This document shows positions 49,769-59,593 of a stretch of DNA of 64,000 bases, in pieces. The notes beneath the pieces were generated by a model. The model saw nothing but the letters and a program-made list of their open reading frames with translations, did not search any database and was not told the origin of the DNA. Every line of letters begins with the position of its first letter. Position 1 is the stretch's first letter. Both the position numbers and the translations under genes were made by a program. Source of the stretch: CAZQRP01 sp964596125 (GTDB lineage: Bacteria > Chloroflexota > Dehalococcoidia > GIF9 > UBA5629). The stretch is taken from NCBI GenBank assembly GCA_964596125.1, contig CAZQRP010000001.1, forward strand, positions 1 to 64,000. Direction: 5' to 3'.

Positions 49769-51247
49769 TTGGAGCTGGGGCAACTGGTGAAGAAACCAAC
49801 CGAGAAGACAACGGGTAATATCCATAATCGCAGGATTGCGAATGTATGGAAGAATCTCCATGTGTGGTATATCACCATCCTCATGGTAGCCTGTTCAGTG
49901 TTTTACTATCTCGATACCATCATAGATTTCATGGAGTGGCCGAATCCACAGTGGGATATTTTCTATACCGTTCATGATTTACACAGGCTTTTGTTTTTGG
50001 TACCAGTTTTTTATGGGGCACGTGTATTTAGATTAAGGGGTGCCATAGTAACCGCTCTAATTACAATGCTAATCTTTCTCCCCCGTGCTATTTTTCTGTC
50101 TCCCTACCCTGATGCCTTACTCAGGCCCATAATCTTCTTCATTTGTTTGGGCGTCATCGGTGCCTTGATAGCTCTACAATTCGATGCCATTGCCGACCGA
50201 AAGATGAAAGAACAACTAATGCGAGAAAGTAGGGAATTTTTAGTGAGTATATTAGATTCTCTCTCTTATCCCTTTTATGTTATAGATGTGAACGACTATA
50301 GAATTAAGCTGATGAATCAGGCTGTGAATAAGAGCAATCTGTCAGAAAACCTGACCTGCTACGCTGTTACCCATAACAGGGAGGAACCATGTACCGGGCC
50401 GGGTCATGTTTGTCCACTTGAAGAAGTGAAAAAAACTAAAAAACCCATCGTTGTAGAGCATATTCATTACGATACACATGGTAATGCTAGAAATGTTGAA
50501 GTGCATGCATATCCAGTTTTCGATTCCCAGGGAAATGTCAAGCAGATGATAGAAAGCACTTTGGACATCACCGAACAAAAACGGTTACAGGAAAACCTGC
50601 GATTATATTCACAACTTATTGCAAAAGTCCTTGAAGAAGAGCGAGCACGCATATCTCATGAGCTCTACGAAGAAGTAATTCAGACTTTGACTGCTCATGC
50701 CCGCCAGTTGGATACCCTGGCAACTGCAAGCGAAGGGCTGCCCGAAAAGAATCGCAATCTTCTCGAGGCCCTGCTTCAGCAAACAGGTGATATGATACAG
50801 GGGTTACGTCGTTTAGGTTCGGGACTTCGGCCTCCTATATTGGACCATCTTGGTTTATTGCCAGCAATTCGATCACTAGCATCAGACATGACAGAACGAT
50901 CAGGAATAGCAACTGCGGTTGAGGTACTTGGCAGTGAACACAGCCTTTCAAAAGAAGCTGAATTACTGTTTTACCGCATAACTGAAGAGGCACTAAGGAA
51001 TACGCACCGCCATTCAAATGCGACTAAGGCTCAAATTACCTTCGAGTACGAAGAGAACAATACAAGAGTTAACGTTATTGATAATGGGATGGGCTTTAGC
51101 CAGCCTAAGATAATGAGCGATCTTGTAAGGGAGGGTAAACTCGGTTGGACCAGTATGCAGGAGCGCGTCACCTCAGCTGGAGGCACACTGGTAATAGAAT
51201 CTCAGCCAGGCGAAGGAACACGTATAAGCGTGGAGCTCCCAGTATAG
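49769..51247 (+). CDS. membrane PAS-domain histidine kinase (HisKA_3 type)
   Basis: 492 residues. Three or four membrane segments (about 33-140), a PAS domain (about 155-275) with the CYAVTHNREEPCTGPGHVCP cysteine pattern seen in many anaerobe PAS kinases, a dimerisation helix with EEERARISHELYEEVIQTLT (phospho-His about 296) and an HATPase domain with NTHRHSNATKAQI, DNGMGFSQP and GLG-like LGWTSMQERV. This is the NarX/LuxR-partner type, but no LuxR-type regulator is adjacent. TTG start with only a weak Shine-Dalgarno; a GTG six codons in is an alternative. Similar kinases are numerous in Dehalococcoides. Confidence 0.85.
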   Translation: MELGQLVKKPTEKTTGNIHNRRIANVWKNLHVWYITILMVACSVFYYLDTIIDFMEWPNPQWDIFYTVHDLHRLLFLVPVFYGARVFRLRGAIVTALITMLIFLPRAIFLSPYPDALLRPIIFFICLGVIGALIALQFDAIADRKMKEQLMRESREFLVSILDSLSYPFYVIDVNDYRIKLMNQAVNKSNLSENLTCYAVTHNREEPCTGPGHVCPLEEVKKTKKPIVVEHIHYDTHGNARNVEVHAYPVFDSQGNVKQMIESTLDITEQKRLQENLRLYSQLIAKVLEEERARISHELYEEVIQTLTAHARQLDTLATASEGLPEKNRNLLEALLQQTGDMIQGLRRLGSGLRPPILDHLGLLPAIRSLASDMTERSGIATAVEVLGSEHSLSKEAELLFYRITEEALRNTHRHSNATKAQITFEYEENNTRVNVIDNGMGFSQPKIMSDLVREGKLGWTSMQERVTSAGGTLVIESQPGEGTRISVELPV

Positions 51248-51286
51248 TGTTCTGTTATGCGCCCTAAACCCGTAATGTTGTGTTAA

Positions 51287-51315
51287 TTGACAAACGTTCA
51301 TCATATTGTTATATC
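51287..51315 (+). promoter_or_regulatory. promoter of the small membrane protein gene
   Basis: TTGACA (51287-51292), 17-nt spacer, TATATC (51310-51315). TSS near 51322 excludes the earlier in-frame ATG at 51306 and supports the TTG at 51399. Confidence 0.6.
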
Positions 51316-51398
51316 CTCATAGTATGGGATTATCAACTGTTGTTTTCAATCAACGTCAGCTCCAAGTGTATACGATCCTATGGTTTATGGAGGTCAAA

Positions 51399-51623
51399 TT
51401 GTGGAATAAATTCCGATATGTGTTATTGGTAAGCGGTTTAATTCTAGTAGCCAACTTCATTGTGTTCAGAATGTATGGCGACGCCTTGAGAAGCACCCAC
51501 TTATTCATTGTCCGTAGCATGGTCTTCTATCCGTTCGCATGGCTGAATCTGGTTGTTGGCATTATACTCATATCGGTTCTGGTTTGGGAATGGATCACTG
51601 ATAGGCGGACAGAAAATTGTTAA
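51399..51623 (+). CDS. small two-helix membrane protein, unknown function
   Basis: 74 residues. Two hydrophobic segments, YVLLVSGLILVANFIVF and FAWLNLVVGIILISVLVW, joined by a short loop (RMYGDALRSTHLFIVRSMVF). The TTG start has GGAGG five bases upstream and lies after the mapped promoter; the frame itself is open from 51306. I do not recognise a family. It sits between a histidine kinase and a hemerythrin-like gene and has its own promoter. Confidence 0.6.
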   Translation: MWNKFRYVLLVSGLILVANFIVFRMYGDALRSTHLFIVRSMVFYPFAWLNLVVGIILISVLVWEWITDRRTENC

Positions 51624-51779
51624 ATTAGCAGCCTCTGGAGGTAGTATTTTGCAGTAAACTTAACGACCATATCCGGAGTATTGTCCTGTTCACCTATGAG
51701 TTGACTTTCACAGGTAGAAGAGGTTACGATACTATCTGTTATCCTTGCTGGGCCTTACCAGCCACATTTGGAGGTGTTA

Positions 51780-52271
51780 TTGGTAAATCAGCTAGCCGTG
51801 ATCGATAAGGTGATAACGGAGCACCATTCTATCAGAGACAACATAAGGTTTGTCAGTGATTCACTCAGTGATGTTGAGGCTCTGTTCAGCCTTCATAAGG
51901 CGCATGCCGATTTGGCTCAGGCCTCTATAAAGGACCTTTCAAGCAAAAGACTTCAATTGCAGCGAGCCTTAAACCAAATTGATGAGGGCCTTAGAAAACA
52001 TTTCATCTACGAAGAAAAAAGCCTGGAGTCGCTGTTTGGCGAGGCCCTGATAAGAGCGCTGCAGCATGAACACCGTAAGATAATAGAGCAAATCGAAGAG
52101 GCCAAAGAGATTGTAGCCGAGACCAAACCGGAAAGATTAGATCAAAGAGGCAAGTTGTCCAGCAGATCCGGTATGCAGCAGGCAGTCAGTAGTATTTGCC
52201 AATCGGTTGAGCAGCATGCCAACCTTGAAGAGCAAATCTTGAGGATGCTACGAAGGAGTCTCGAGGACTGA
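51780..52271 (+). CDS. hemerythrin-like (HHE) helical protein
   Basis: 163 residues, all helical. His residues spaced like a hemerythrin/HHE four-helix bundle: VITEHHSIRDNI near the start, LHKAHADLAQ, LRKHFIYEEKSLESLF (HxxxE), LQHEHRKIIEQIEEA and VEQHANLEEQILRM. These could hold a di-iron site for O2, NO or redox sensing. The in-frame TTG at 51768 would contain the Shine-Dalgarno (ttggaggtg), so the TTG at 51780 is chosen. A possible promoter is TTGACT-18-TACGAT at 51701-51730. Exact ligand set not verified. Confidence 0.65.
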   Translation: MVNQLAVIDKVITEHHSIRDNIRFVSDSLSDVEALFSLHKAHADLAQASIKDLSSKRLQLQRALNQIDEGLRKHFIYEEKSLESLFGEALIRALQHEHRKIIEQIEEAKEIVAETKPERLDQRGKLSSRSGMQQAVSSICQSVEQHANLEEQILRMLRRSLED

Positions 52272-52338
52272 ATAGGCTGGACAAGGCACGTGCAAATACT
52301 GGACAACTATCCAGGCAGAGGCGTACAGACTATCGCTG

Positions 52339-54468
52339 TCATTGATTTGTTTCGCGATATTTCTGTATCTGTGCAGCCGGTACGTACGTTGTTTTTACAT
52401 ACTCTTTGAGCATTCGCCGGGCACAGAAGATGGGAGCTACCGACCGGATAGCATCCTTGGCTACTCGAATCCAGCCGTGGGGTATACCTTTGCGATCCCG
52501 CTCATAATAGAGCGGGATGATTTTCTCTTCCAGAAGCTGGTATAGTGAGAGAGCATCCTTCTTATCTTCCTCATCTGCGCCAACTGTTGTATCACCGATC
52601 TCCCACCCGTTGGCACCGTTGTATCCCTCAGGCCACCATCCATCTGGAACACTAAGGTGAGGAATACCGTTTATTGAGGCTTTCATACCACTGGTCCCAC
52701 AAGCCTCTTGAAGGCGGCGCGGCGTATTGAGCCAGAGGTCAACTCCCTGTACAAGATAACGGGCTAGACGCATGTCGTAATCCTCAACGAAGGCTATACG
52801 CCCCTGAAATTGCCGGTCTTTTGCCAGATTATATACTTTCTGTAGCAGGTATTTGGAGGCAAAGTCGGCCGGGTGGGACTTCCCGGCAAATATTATCTGC
52901 ACCGGTCGCCACTGATCCAGTACAATTCGTTTGAGGCGCTCAACATCATAGAAGATTAGCGCCGGTCGCTTATACTCGGTAAAACGCCGGACGAAACCTA
53001 TGGTCATAGTGTTGGTATCGAGCAGTGCTCCGGTTGCCAGCACCTGCTCAGCAGTGGCTCCGGCGTCAGCCCACAATTTCTGAGCACGCTTCACAATAAT
53101 ATGTATCAATTTTCTTTTCAGGCTCTGTCTGACTGCCCAGAATTCGTCGTCCGGAATTTCCTCGATGGCCTCCCAGGCCCGTGGATCATCATGTCTTTTC
53201 AGCAGGTCTTTGCCCAGATATCGTTCTAACACCTGGTATAACTCCGGGGCAATCCAGGCAGGCAAGTAAATCCCATTGGTAATATGTGATATTGGCACCT
53301 TGTCCTCATCAACTTCAGGCCATAAACCATGCCACATACGGCGGGCTATCTGGCTATGAAGTTTGCTCACACCACGGCGCTGCTCAGAGGTCTTTAAAGC
53401 GAGCGCGGTCATATTAAAATAGTCACTTCTCGCATTATCAGGACTGCCAAGGGCTAAAAAGGTATCACGATCAATTCCCAAAGCATCCCAATAGCCGTGG
53501 AAATACCTGTCGATAAGCCGGGATGGGAAAATGTCATGTCCAGCGGCGACAGGGGTATGGGTGGTGAAAACGGTATTTATCCTTACCTTTTTAACTGCCT
53601 CATCGAAGGAAGCACCCGCTGTTACCTCTTCCCTGATCCGCTCAACGGTCATAAAAGCTGTGTGCCCCTCGTTGGCATGCCACACGGAAGGGTCGACACC
53701 CAGGGCACGTAATAATCGAACGCCACCTATCCCCAGAAGTATTTCCTGCTGAATGCGTTGTTCACGGTCGGCGGCGTAGAGTCGCGCGGTCAGCAGGCGG
53801 TCCTCAAGCATGTTCTCTTCAACACTTGTGTCCAGAAGGTAAAGCTTTACCCGACCCAGGCGTACCTGCCATGCTCTGACATATAGAGTCCTATCCCCGA
53901 GCTGAATCGACAGAAGAGGTCCGGTTCCTTCAGGCCAGGGGGTCGGGTGGATTGGCGCTTCATGAAAATCAAGTCGTTCGTATATTTCCTCCTGCCAACC
54001 TTCATTAGATATACGTTGTTTGAAATATCCCTGTGGATACATGAATCCAACCCCGACAAGTGGGAGTCCCAAATCGCAGGCTTCCTTACAGATATCGCCG
54101 GCCAGGATACCGAGCCCGCCGGCATAGATAGGAAGCGAATTATGGAGGGCGAACTCAGCGGAAAAGTAGGCGATGGGTCCGTGCAATAATTCTGGATAAG
54201 TAGAGGCGAACCAACTGTCTTTAATTGATACGTCAGCGTCAAAAGCGGTCATGACGGAATCATATAGAGAAAGAAAGGCAGGATCACTGGCAGCTGCCAG
54301 CAATTTGTTGGGGTCTATCTCAAGCAGCTCCCGGACCGGGTTGTGGCCCGACGATCTCCACAGCGGATAATCCAATGAACGGAACAACTCCCGTGCCTCA
54401 TCATGCCAGCTCCACCACAAGTTCCCCGCCAGTTCTTCCAATCTAACGATACGATTAGGTAATTTCAC
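52339..54468 (-). CDS. glgP: alpha-glucan phosphorylase
   Basis: 709 residues; releases glucose 1-phosphate from glycogen or maltodextrin with pyridoxal phosphate. It belongs to the shorter archaeal/bacterial phosphorylase type (about 700-850), shown by NRIVRLEELAGNLWWSWHDEAREL at the start, AYFSAEFALHNSLPIYAGGLGILAGD, VWHANEGHTAFMTVERIRE, and the PLP region RRLQEACGTSGMKASINGIP. GTG start whose codon lies at the end of a 10-bp stem (see 54467-54511). No glycogen synthase or branching enzyme is in the window. Confidence 0.94.
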   Translation of the reverse strand: MKLPNRIVRLEELAGNLWWSWHDEARELFRSLDYPLWRSSGHNPVRELLEIDPNKLLAAASDPAFLSLYDSVMTAFDADVSIKDSWFASTYPELLHGPIAYFSAEFALHNSLPIYAGGLGILAGDICKEACDLGLPLVGVGFMYPQGYFKQRISNEGWQEEIYERLDFHEAPIHPTPWPEGTGPLLSIQLGDRTLYVRAWQVRLGRVKLYLLDTSVEENMLEDRLLTARLYAADREQRIQQEILLGIGGVRLLRALGVDPSVWHANEGHTAFMTVERIREEVTAGASFDEAVKKVRINTVFTTHTPVAAGHDIFPSRLIDRYFHGYWDALGIDRDTFLALGSPDNARSDYFNMTALALKTSEQRRGVSKLHSQIARRMWHGLWPEVDEDKVPISHITNGIYLPAWIAPELYQVLERYLGKDLLKRHDDPRAWEAIEEIPDDEFWAVRQSLKRKLIHIIVKRAQKLWADAGATAEQVLATGALLDTNTMTIGFVRRFTEYKRPALIFYDVERLKRIVLDQWRPVQIIFAGKSHPADFASKYLLQKVYNLAKDRQFQGRIAFVEDYDMRLARYLVQGVDLWLNTPRRLQEACGTSGMKASINGIPHLSVPDGWWPEGYNGANGWEIGDTTVGADEEDKKDALSLYQLLEEKIIPLYYERDRKGIPHGWIRVAKDAIRSVAPIFCARRMLKEYVKTTYVPAAQIQKYRETNQ

Positions 54469-54511
54469 TGTCGTAACCTCATTATCCTTATATCCTAACG
54501 ATTACGACAGT
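54467..54511. promoter_or_regulatory. perfect inverted repeat over the glgP ribosome-binding site and start codon
   Basis: ACTGTCGTAA (54467-54476) and TTACGACAGT (54502-54511), 25 nt apart. In the glgP transcript this forms a 10-bp stem whose loop contains the Shine-Dalgarno (gagg) and whose 3' arm overlaps the GTG start. It could be a translational switch or a protein operator. Confidence 0.55.
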
Positions 54512-54934
54512 GGTTTGTCTATCCCTGTGATAAAATATCCGGTATTTCCGGCATATTTGAGACCTTGCTATCCTTTGATGTATCGGTTAAATGAAATCGG
54601 GATAAGCATGTCCCTAAAATAAGAAATTCCTTACCCCCGTGCTCGGAATACTCGATTTCCGGCGCTTCCGGAAAATCTTCCGCAAATAGCGCAATACTGT
54701 TACTTATTAAGATTATTGTTTGCGGTAACAATCGATACCAGCCTATTTGCTGAAGGAATTGTTACCTTGGATGGCTGCCTTATTCTTAGTTCTCACCTTT
54801 GTCTATGACGTCCGAATCCGTGAATAGTACTGGACCCCGTACGTCTATCCGTTCTTTTACTATTCCTCGCACCTTCACCTGAGACTGATGTCGTTCCGGA
54901 TAGTATGAATCAGGTAGTATAATTAAATCTTGAT
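54469..54934. other. spacer between the DUF39 gene and glgP
   Basis: 466 bp without a supported gene. It holds the glgP start-site inverted repeat and a second perfect 9-bp inverted repeat, GGTAACAAT (54724-54732) and ATTGTTACC (54758-54766), also with a 25-nt spacer. Short TTCCGG-containing repeats lie around 54549-54676. No clear -35/-10 pair for glgP was found. Confidence 0.5.
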
Positions 54935-56149
54935 TCAAGTACCTTCTATCGGGCGTTCTTGAAGTGGCTTAAAAATAATGTCGGATTCAACACCGGGCAG
55001 AGGTGCCACAGGTTCAGTCAGTTGGAAATTTCCACTTAGTATCCACTCTTTTAAGATGTTGGCAATTTCTAGAGCTTTTGGATAACTGGATAGTGAGGTC
55101 GATGGTACCTTCTTGCCCTTGAGCGTTATAGAACCACTTTTAAGTTGAGCATAGCTAACTTCACCCAAAATATCCGGTTTCATCTGGGGATATGCCTCCG
55201 AATAATCTACTACGGGAGCGAAAATGCTTTTGTCACTTACTGCAGTATACTCTATGATATCTTCAGAAAGTACAGGAATGGGAACGCCGATTCCCATTGT
55301 AATGGTACAACCGTAACCAAGCATACTCGTACCTACCAGCCATGCTGGCTTCATCTGCTTTAAGTCACCAATTATGGCCAGTGTTCCTGCCGGTCGCTTG
55401 GGTACACCATTGTCCCCACGCAGTACATTCGGCGCATGCTGAGTCCCTTGCCAGGCAATAAAACCTATCCCGCCACCAACAAATATCTTTGTTCCGATGC
55501 CAATTGTCTTATAATGAGGGTCATTCAGCAGTGGTGATAGCTGCCCTGCTGAACAATAGTTGGCATTTCCCAGTTTGGGCTTGAGAACTCCCATGTAAGT
55601 ATAAATGGTCCTGTCCGATAAGTTAACAGCGACATTGTAGTTCTGATACGCATTCCTCATATTAAATAAGACTGCCTCATTAAGGTCTTTAATATTAATA
55701 TAGGTTTCCAGTTTCTTTCTTGGGTAGCAGTCGGTACCATAAGCAGTCGAGACCAGCCTTATGTCTTTGCCGGCAGCAAGCTCTTCGATTACATGCCCAC
55801 CACCATATACGAATTCGCCAGGGTGAGTTCTGTTTCTCGGATCATCATCCGGTATCGCGGTAGCTCCGATGAAGATATCGACGGCAGCAAGTCCGGTATA
55901 AGCCGGTACATCATTAAGGTAAGTGCGGCCACCACCAAGCTTAATTCGTGGCTTGGCATGCCCCATATTCAGATAAGCACCGGATGAGCACATCGGACCA
56001 AAGGTGCCGGTAGTAACTACATCGACTTCCTGAGCGGCTCTTTTTAGGCCTTTATCTTTAACCAAGTCTATTATTTCTTCGGCATTAACTACTACCGCTT
56101 TACCCTCTCGTATCTTCTCGTTTATTTCATTAATTGTTTTTTCCATCAT
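54935..56149 (-). CDS. homocysteine biosynthesis protein (DUF39/HcyBio family)
   Basis: 404 residues. Typical stretches are VVTTGTFGPMCSSGAYLNMGH, IKLGGGRTYLNDVPAYTGL, FVYGGGHVIEELAAGKDI, and FVGGGIGFIAWQGTQH. The family takes part in reductive sulfide transfer to aspartate semialdehyde, giving homocysteine in methanogens and other anaerobes. The C-terminal CBS pair found in some members is absent and the partner (COG2122) is not in the window. Start ATG with gaaaggga. Alone on its strand; a CATATG-flanked dyad lies about 50 nt upstream (56198-56217). Confidence 0.87.
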   Translation of the reverse strand: MMEKTINEINEKIREGKAVVVNAEEIIDLVKDKGLKRAAQEVDVVTTGTFGPMCSSGAYLNMGHAKPRIKLGGGRTYLNDVPAYTGLAAVDIFIGATAIPDDDPRNRTHPGEFVYGGGHVIEELAAGKDIRLVSTAYGTDCYPRKKLETYINIKDLNEAVLFNMRNAYQNYNVAVNLSDRTIYTYMGVLKPKLGNANYCSAGQLSPLLNDPHYKTIGIGTKIFVGGGIGFIAWQGTQHAPNVLRGDNGVPKRPAGTLAIIGDLKQMKPAWLVGTSMLGYGCTITMGIGVPIPVLSEDIIEYTAVSDKSIFAPVVDYSEAYPQMKPDILGEVSYAQLKSGSITLKGKKVPSTSLSSYPKALEIANILKEWILSGNFQLTEPVAPLPGVESDIIFKPLQERPIEGT

Positions 56150-57190
56150 GTCCCTTTCAAAATTAGTTTATTTATCCTTTTAAACCTTGTGGACGATCAT
56201 ATGTCCTCTGGCATATGTACTATCCCCCGTTCAATTGCGGTAAAAAATTAATAAGGTCTATATACCGATATTATAAATTTGCTCTGATTCTAATTAAATA
56301 TCAACCAGAATAAAGAAGAGGAATAGCCATCATAGTGTATGTTCACACTGCATAGCCATTCCCCTGCGGCGAGAATATCATGGTTATTATATTCTCAACT
56401 GTGGATTTCGACAAGCAGGATTATAGCTTGTTTTGTTGTTAATAAATATCTATTTATTAATAAAATATAGCCTATAGTTATCACCTCTTTACTTTGAAAA
56501 AGCTAATAAACCATCGTTTCAGACGGACTATAAAGCAGGATATCGCAGACAATACCTGAGATTAAACAGGCGTCCATAAGTACAATCCCTTATAGCGGTG
56601 CATTTTTTACACTATTAGCCGACCTCAAAATGAAAGTCTCTCATCTTAGTTATAGGGACTAATTAAGTTGATCTCATTATTAAACGGTCTGTTGTCAACA
56701 TATAACCCTAACTAATATGCAATCTCCTGTTTAAGCAGTTCTGATGGCGACCGATATTAAATTTAGCAATGTTGAAGCTGGAAAAACCTGCTTCAGAAAA
56801 AAACAACAGAAATGAACTAAACAAAAAACACGATTATAGTCAGTTCCCTATCTTACAGGCTTTTCTTTTTCTAGCAGCATATAGCCAGGTAAGTCATTTG
56901 TTCCTCTATAAAAAAATAAAATGTTACTTTTTACCGTACTATTTCTTTACAGTATTTTAAAAACAATCCTTAATTCACTATAAATTAGTGCAATTTTATC
57001 TTGGTCGAACGACTCAAGGCTGTTATCATAGAGGAATGTCACAGAAGATAGGTTAGAACATCTTTATTAAAGATGAAGATGAGTACGATAGAAGCCGGTT
57101 ATGATAACAGAGTTAATCGAAACGAACGATCTAAAGCATTTTCTTAATTCTGGGTAGTATGAGTATCAATCCTCTTGTCGAGGCGTAATA
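56150..57190. other. 1-kb AT-rich spacer upstream of the heme sensor kinase
   Basis: No gene is supported. Features seen: a CATATG-flanked dyad (56198-56217) that may control the DUF39 gene, a long stem-loop (56320-56362), and a weak promoter-like pair TTGGTC-17-TATCAT (57001-57029) before the kinase. A 63-codon frame at 56769-56960 has no Shine-Dalgarno, is AT-driven and is not called. Confidence 0.5.
56320..56362. other. long imperfect stem-loop
   Basis: GGAATAGCCATCATAGTGT pairs, with G-U pairs and one bulge, with ACACTGCATAGCCATTCC around a 6-nt loop. No T-tract follows closely. Candidate small RNA, terminator of an unseen transcript, or remnant of a short mobile repeat. Confidence 0.5.
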
Positions 57191-59593
57191 GTGAAATTTC
57201 TGACAAATCTAACTATATGGAAAAAGATTACTCTTCTAACCGCCTTAGGACTGCTATTGGGTGTCGGAGTATTTAGCTCGCTGGGAATGCGCGCAGTGAA
57301 CCAGGCTACGGAAACAATGCTTCAAGACCGACTGACGACCGCTCGCCTGGTGGCAGACTACCTGGACGAAACACTGGGGCGTGCTCTTACTGAGCTAAAA
57401 AAGACCGCCGTGTCATTAGAAAATGATGGAACAAATGCCACACTTGAATCGCAGATAGCAACACTTGAGGATACCTATTCACGTTTGTCGATTTACACTC
57501 ACAGTATCTACCTTCTTAATGAAGAGGGGCTGGTAATATGGAGCAAGCCAAAGGATTTGGGAATAGAGCGTTTCGCCCTATCTTCCTATCCAAGCATCAG
57601 CCAAGCTATAACCAGAAATGAGGCCTGCGTCTCGGGGATTGTTTCGGCACCGGCGCCTGATGCGCCAGTGATTTTTCTTGCTAGTCCAACCAAAGAATGG
57701 GGAGAAGGAAACATTGGCGTGCTTCTTGTAGCCATTGACCTCACTCAATCGAGTATTGGCGGTTTTGTAAAGCCTATAACCCTAGGAAAGACAGGATATG
57801 TTGAAGTTGTAGATCAGAATGGGATTGTAGTTATTAGAACTGAGCCTGGCCCTAAGCTTGCTCCTTTTGAGAAGAGTGACCACAGTGGCCGCTTTGCGAC
57901 TCTTATTCGTGCAGGACAGCCAACTCAAGGTGTATGTCATACCTGTCATGAACCAGCGCAAAAGGTGGAAAGAAAGGATGTTTTAGCTTTCGTTCCCCTA
58001 TCTGAAGCCAAGTGGGGAGTAATAATTCGTCAATCAGAGGATGAGGCGCTTACCCCCGTTCGCGAATTGCAGCGGAGGTTGCTTTTATTCGGAATTGCGT
58101 TAGTCTTTGTTGCTCTTTTGTTCGTGGTAATAACCACCCGTGATGTCGGCAGCCGTATCCGATTGCTCACCACCGCTTCTCAAAGGATAGCCGATGGAGA
58201 CTTAATCAGCCCGGTTAATACCCTGGGTAAAGACGAGATTGGCATATTAGGCGAAACCCTTGATGATATGAGAGTGAAATTGAAGGCATCATATGGTGAG
58301 CTGGAACAGAAGACAAAGGAACTCTCTTCGCTCCTTCTCGTGTCTGAGATTCTAACTTCTACCTTTGATTTATCCAGCCTTCTTAATGCTGTTTTGGCAA
58401 AAGCCGTAGAAGTTATCCCAAGCGCCGATGGTGGCGCATTGCTTCTACAGAATGTCAGCACGGGTCAGGTAGTAGTACAATCCTCCGTTGGTCTGGAGAC
58501 CGGGAACCTTTCACATCTCACTATTACCTCTGATTGTGAGTCTCCATTATGTTCTGTTTCAGAGCAAATAGACTATGAAACGAAGGGACTTGTTAAAAAT
58601 ATCTGCACTAATTTTCTTCAGTCGGATTATATGCGTAATAAAACTCAAAGTTCTATTTGTGCTCCCGTACTTCGCAAGAGTCAGTGTATAGGGAGTCTTA
58701 TTATGACGAGCTCAAAAGATACGCAGACTTTTTCTGAATCTGATCGGCGCCTCCTTCAAGCTATAGCAGATTATGTTGCTATAGCTATTGATAGGGCCCA
58801 ACTGACGGAAGAAGCTGAGAAGGCAAAAGCCTTATACGAGGCAGACCGGTTAAGGGCTCAATTCTTGTCCTCAGTCTCTCATGAACTACGGACCCCTCTT
58901 ACTCTTATAAAGGGCTATTCCACCTCAATGCTTCGACAAGATGCGCCTTGGGATACGGAAACCCAGCGGGAGTTCCTGCAGATTATTGATGAAAAAGCTG
59001 ATGAATTACGTGATTTGATTGATAAGCTCCTCCAGTCAGCTAAATTGGAAGCCGGCGCACTCAAACTTGAAAAGGAGCCGGTACTCATACCTCGACTTGT
59101 CCAGAGAGTGGTGGAAGACATCTTATCGCGATCTGGGAACCGTAAGGTCATTATAGAATTTGCCCCATCTTTTCCAGTCGTTGAGGCCGATGTTCGTTGT
59201 ATTGAACAGGTTGTTCGCAATCTTGTGGAAAATGCTGTAAAGTACTCTTCAGACGAGTGTGAGATTATTGTAGCTGGTGAAATTAAGGATAATAAGGTTG
59301 TAGTCAGTGTCAGCGATAATGGTATGGGTATACCTCCGGAACACCAGGATAAGGTGTTCGAGCGATTCTACAGGGTGGATAGCATTTTAACCCGCGGTAT
59401 TCCAGGCAGTGGACTCGGGCTCTCTATTACCAAGGGACATGTAGAGGCTCATGGTGGTTCAGTATGGCTGGAAAGCACAGATGGCAAAGGAAGTAATTTC
59501 TGTTTTAGCTTACCGTTAGAACGGGTCGGAAACAGTAAAAAATCTAGACGTAAGGTAGTAAACAATGAAAAAGACCTCAATTCTATTGGTTGA
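57191..59593 (+). CDS. sensor histidine kinase with heme-binding (CxxCH) sensor domain, HAMP and GAF
   Basis: 800 residues. TM1 about 12-32; extracytoplasmic dCache-like domain 33-296 containing GVCHTCHEPAQK (CxxCH, residues 249-253), a covalent heme c motif; TM2 about 297-316; HAMP about 317-370; GAF about 385-540; HisKA with FLSSVSHELRTPLTLIKGYS (phospho-His 564); HATPase with NLVENAVKYSSDE, DNGMGIPPEHQDKVFERFYR and GSGLGLSITKGHVEAHGG. GTG start. The 3' end overlaps the response-regulator gene by 29 nt. Cytochrome c genes follow nearby, so c-type maturation is expected and redox or gas sensing through heme is the likely input. Confidence 0.88.
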   Translation: MKFLTNLTIWKKITLLTALGLLLGVGVFSSLGMRAVNQATETMLQDRLTTARLVADYLDETLGRALTELKKTAVSLENDGTNATLESQIATLEDTYSRLSIYTHSIYLLNEEGLVIWSKPKDLGIERFALSSYPSISQAITRNEACVSGIVSAPAPDAPVIFLASPTKEWGEGNIGVLLVAIDLTQSSIGGFVKPITLGKTGYVEVVDQNGIVVIRTEPGPKLAPFEKSDHSGRFATLIRAGQPTQGVCHTCHEPAQKVERKDVLAFVPLSEAKWGVIIRQSEDEALTPVRELQRRLLLFGIALVFVALLFVVITTRDVGSRIRLLTTASQRIADGDLISPVNTLGKDEIGILGETLDDMRVKLKASYGELEQKTKELSSLLLVSEILTSTFDLSSLLNAVLAKAVEVIPSADGGALLLQNVSTGQVVVQSSVGLETGNLSHLTITSDCESPLCSVSEQIDYETKGLVKNICTNFLQSDYMRNKTQSSICAPVLRKSQCIGSLIMTSSKDTQTFSESDRRLLQAIADYVAIAIDRAQLTEEAEKAKALYEADRLRAQFLSSVSHELRTPLTLIKGYSTSMLRQDAPWDTETQREFLQIIDEKADELRDLIDKLLQSAKLEAGALKLEKEPVLIPRLVQRVVEDILSRSGNRKVIIEFAPSFPVVEADVRCIEQVVRNLVENAVKYSSDECEIIVAGEIKDNKVVVSVSDNGMGIPPEHQDKVFERFYRVDSILTRGIPGSGLGLSITKGHVEAHGGSVWLESTDGKGSNFCFSLPLERVGNSKKSRRKVVNNEKDLNSIG

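Noticed and set aside
54519..54731. 70-codon minus-strand frame upstream of glgP
   Set aside because: No Shine-Dalgarno, no recognisable features; it covers repeats and the likely glgP promoter region.
56769..56960. 63-codon plus-strand frame in the 1-kb spacer
   Set aside because: Composition follows the local AT richness, no Shine-Dalgarno, no neighbours in operon spacing.
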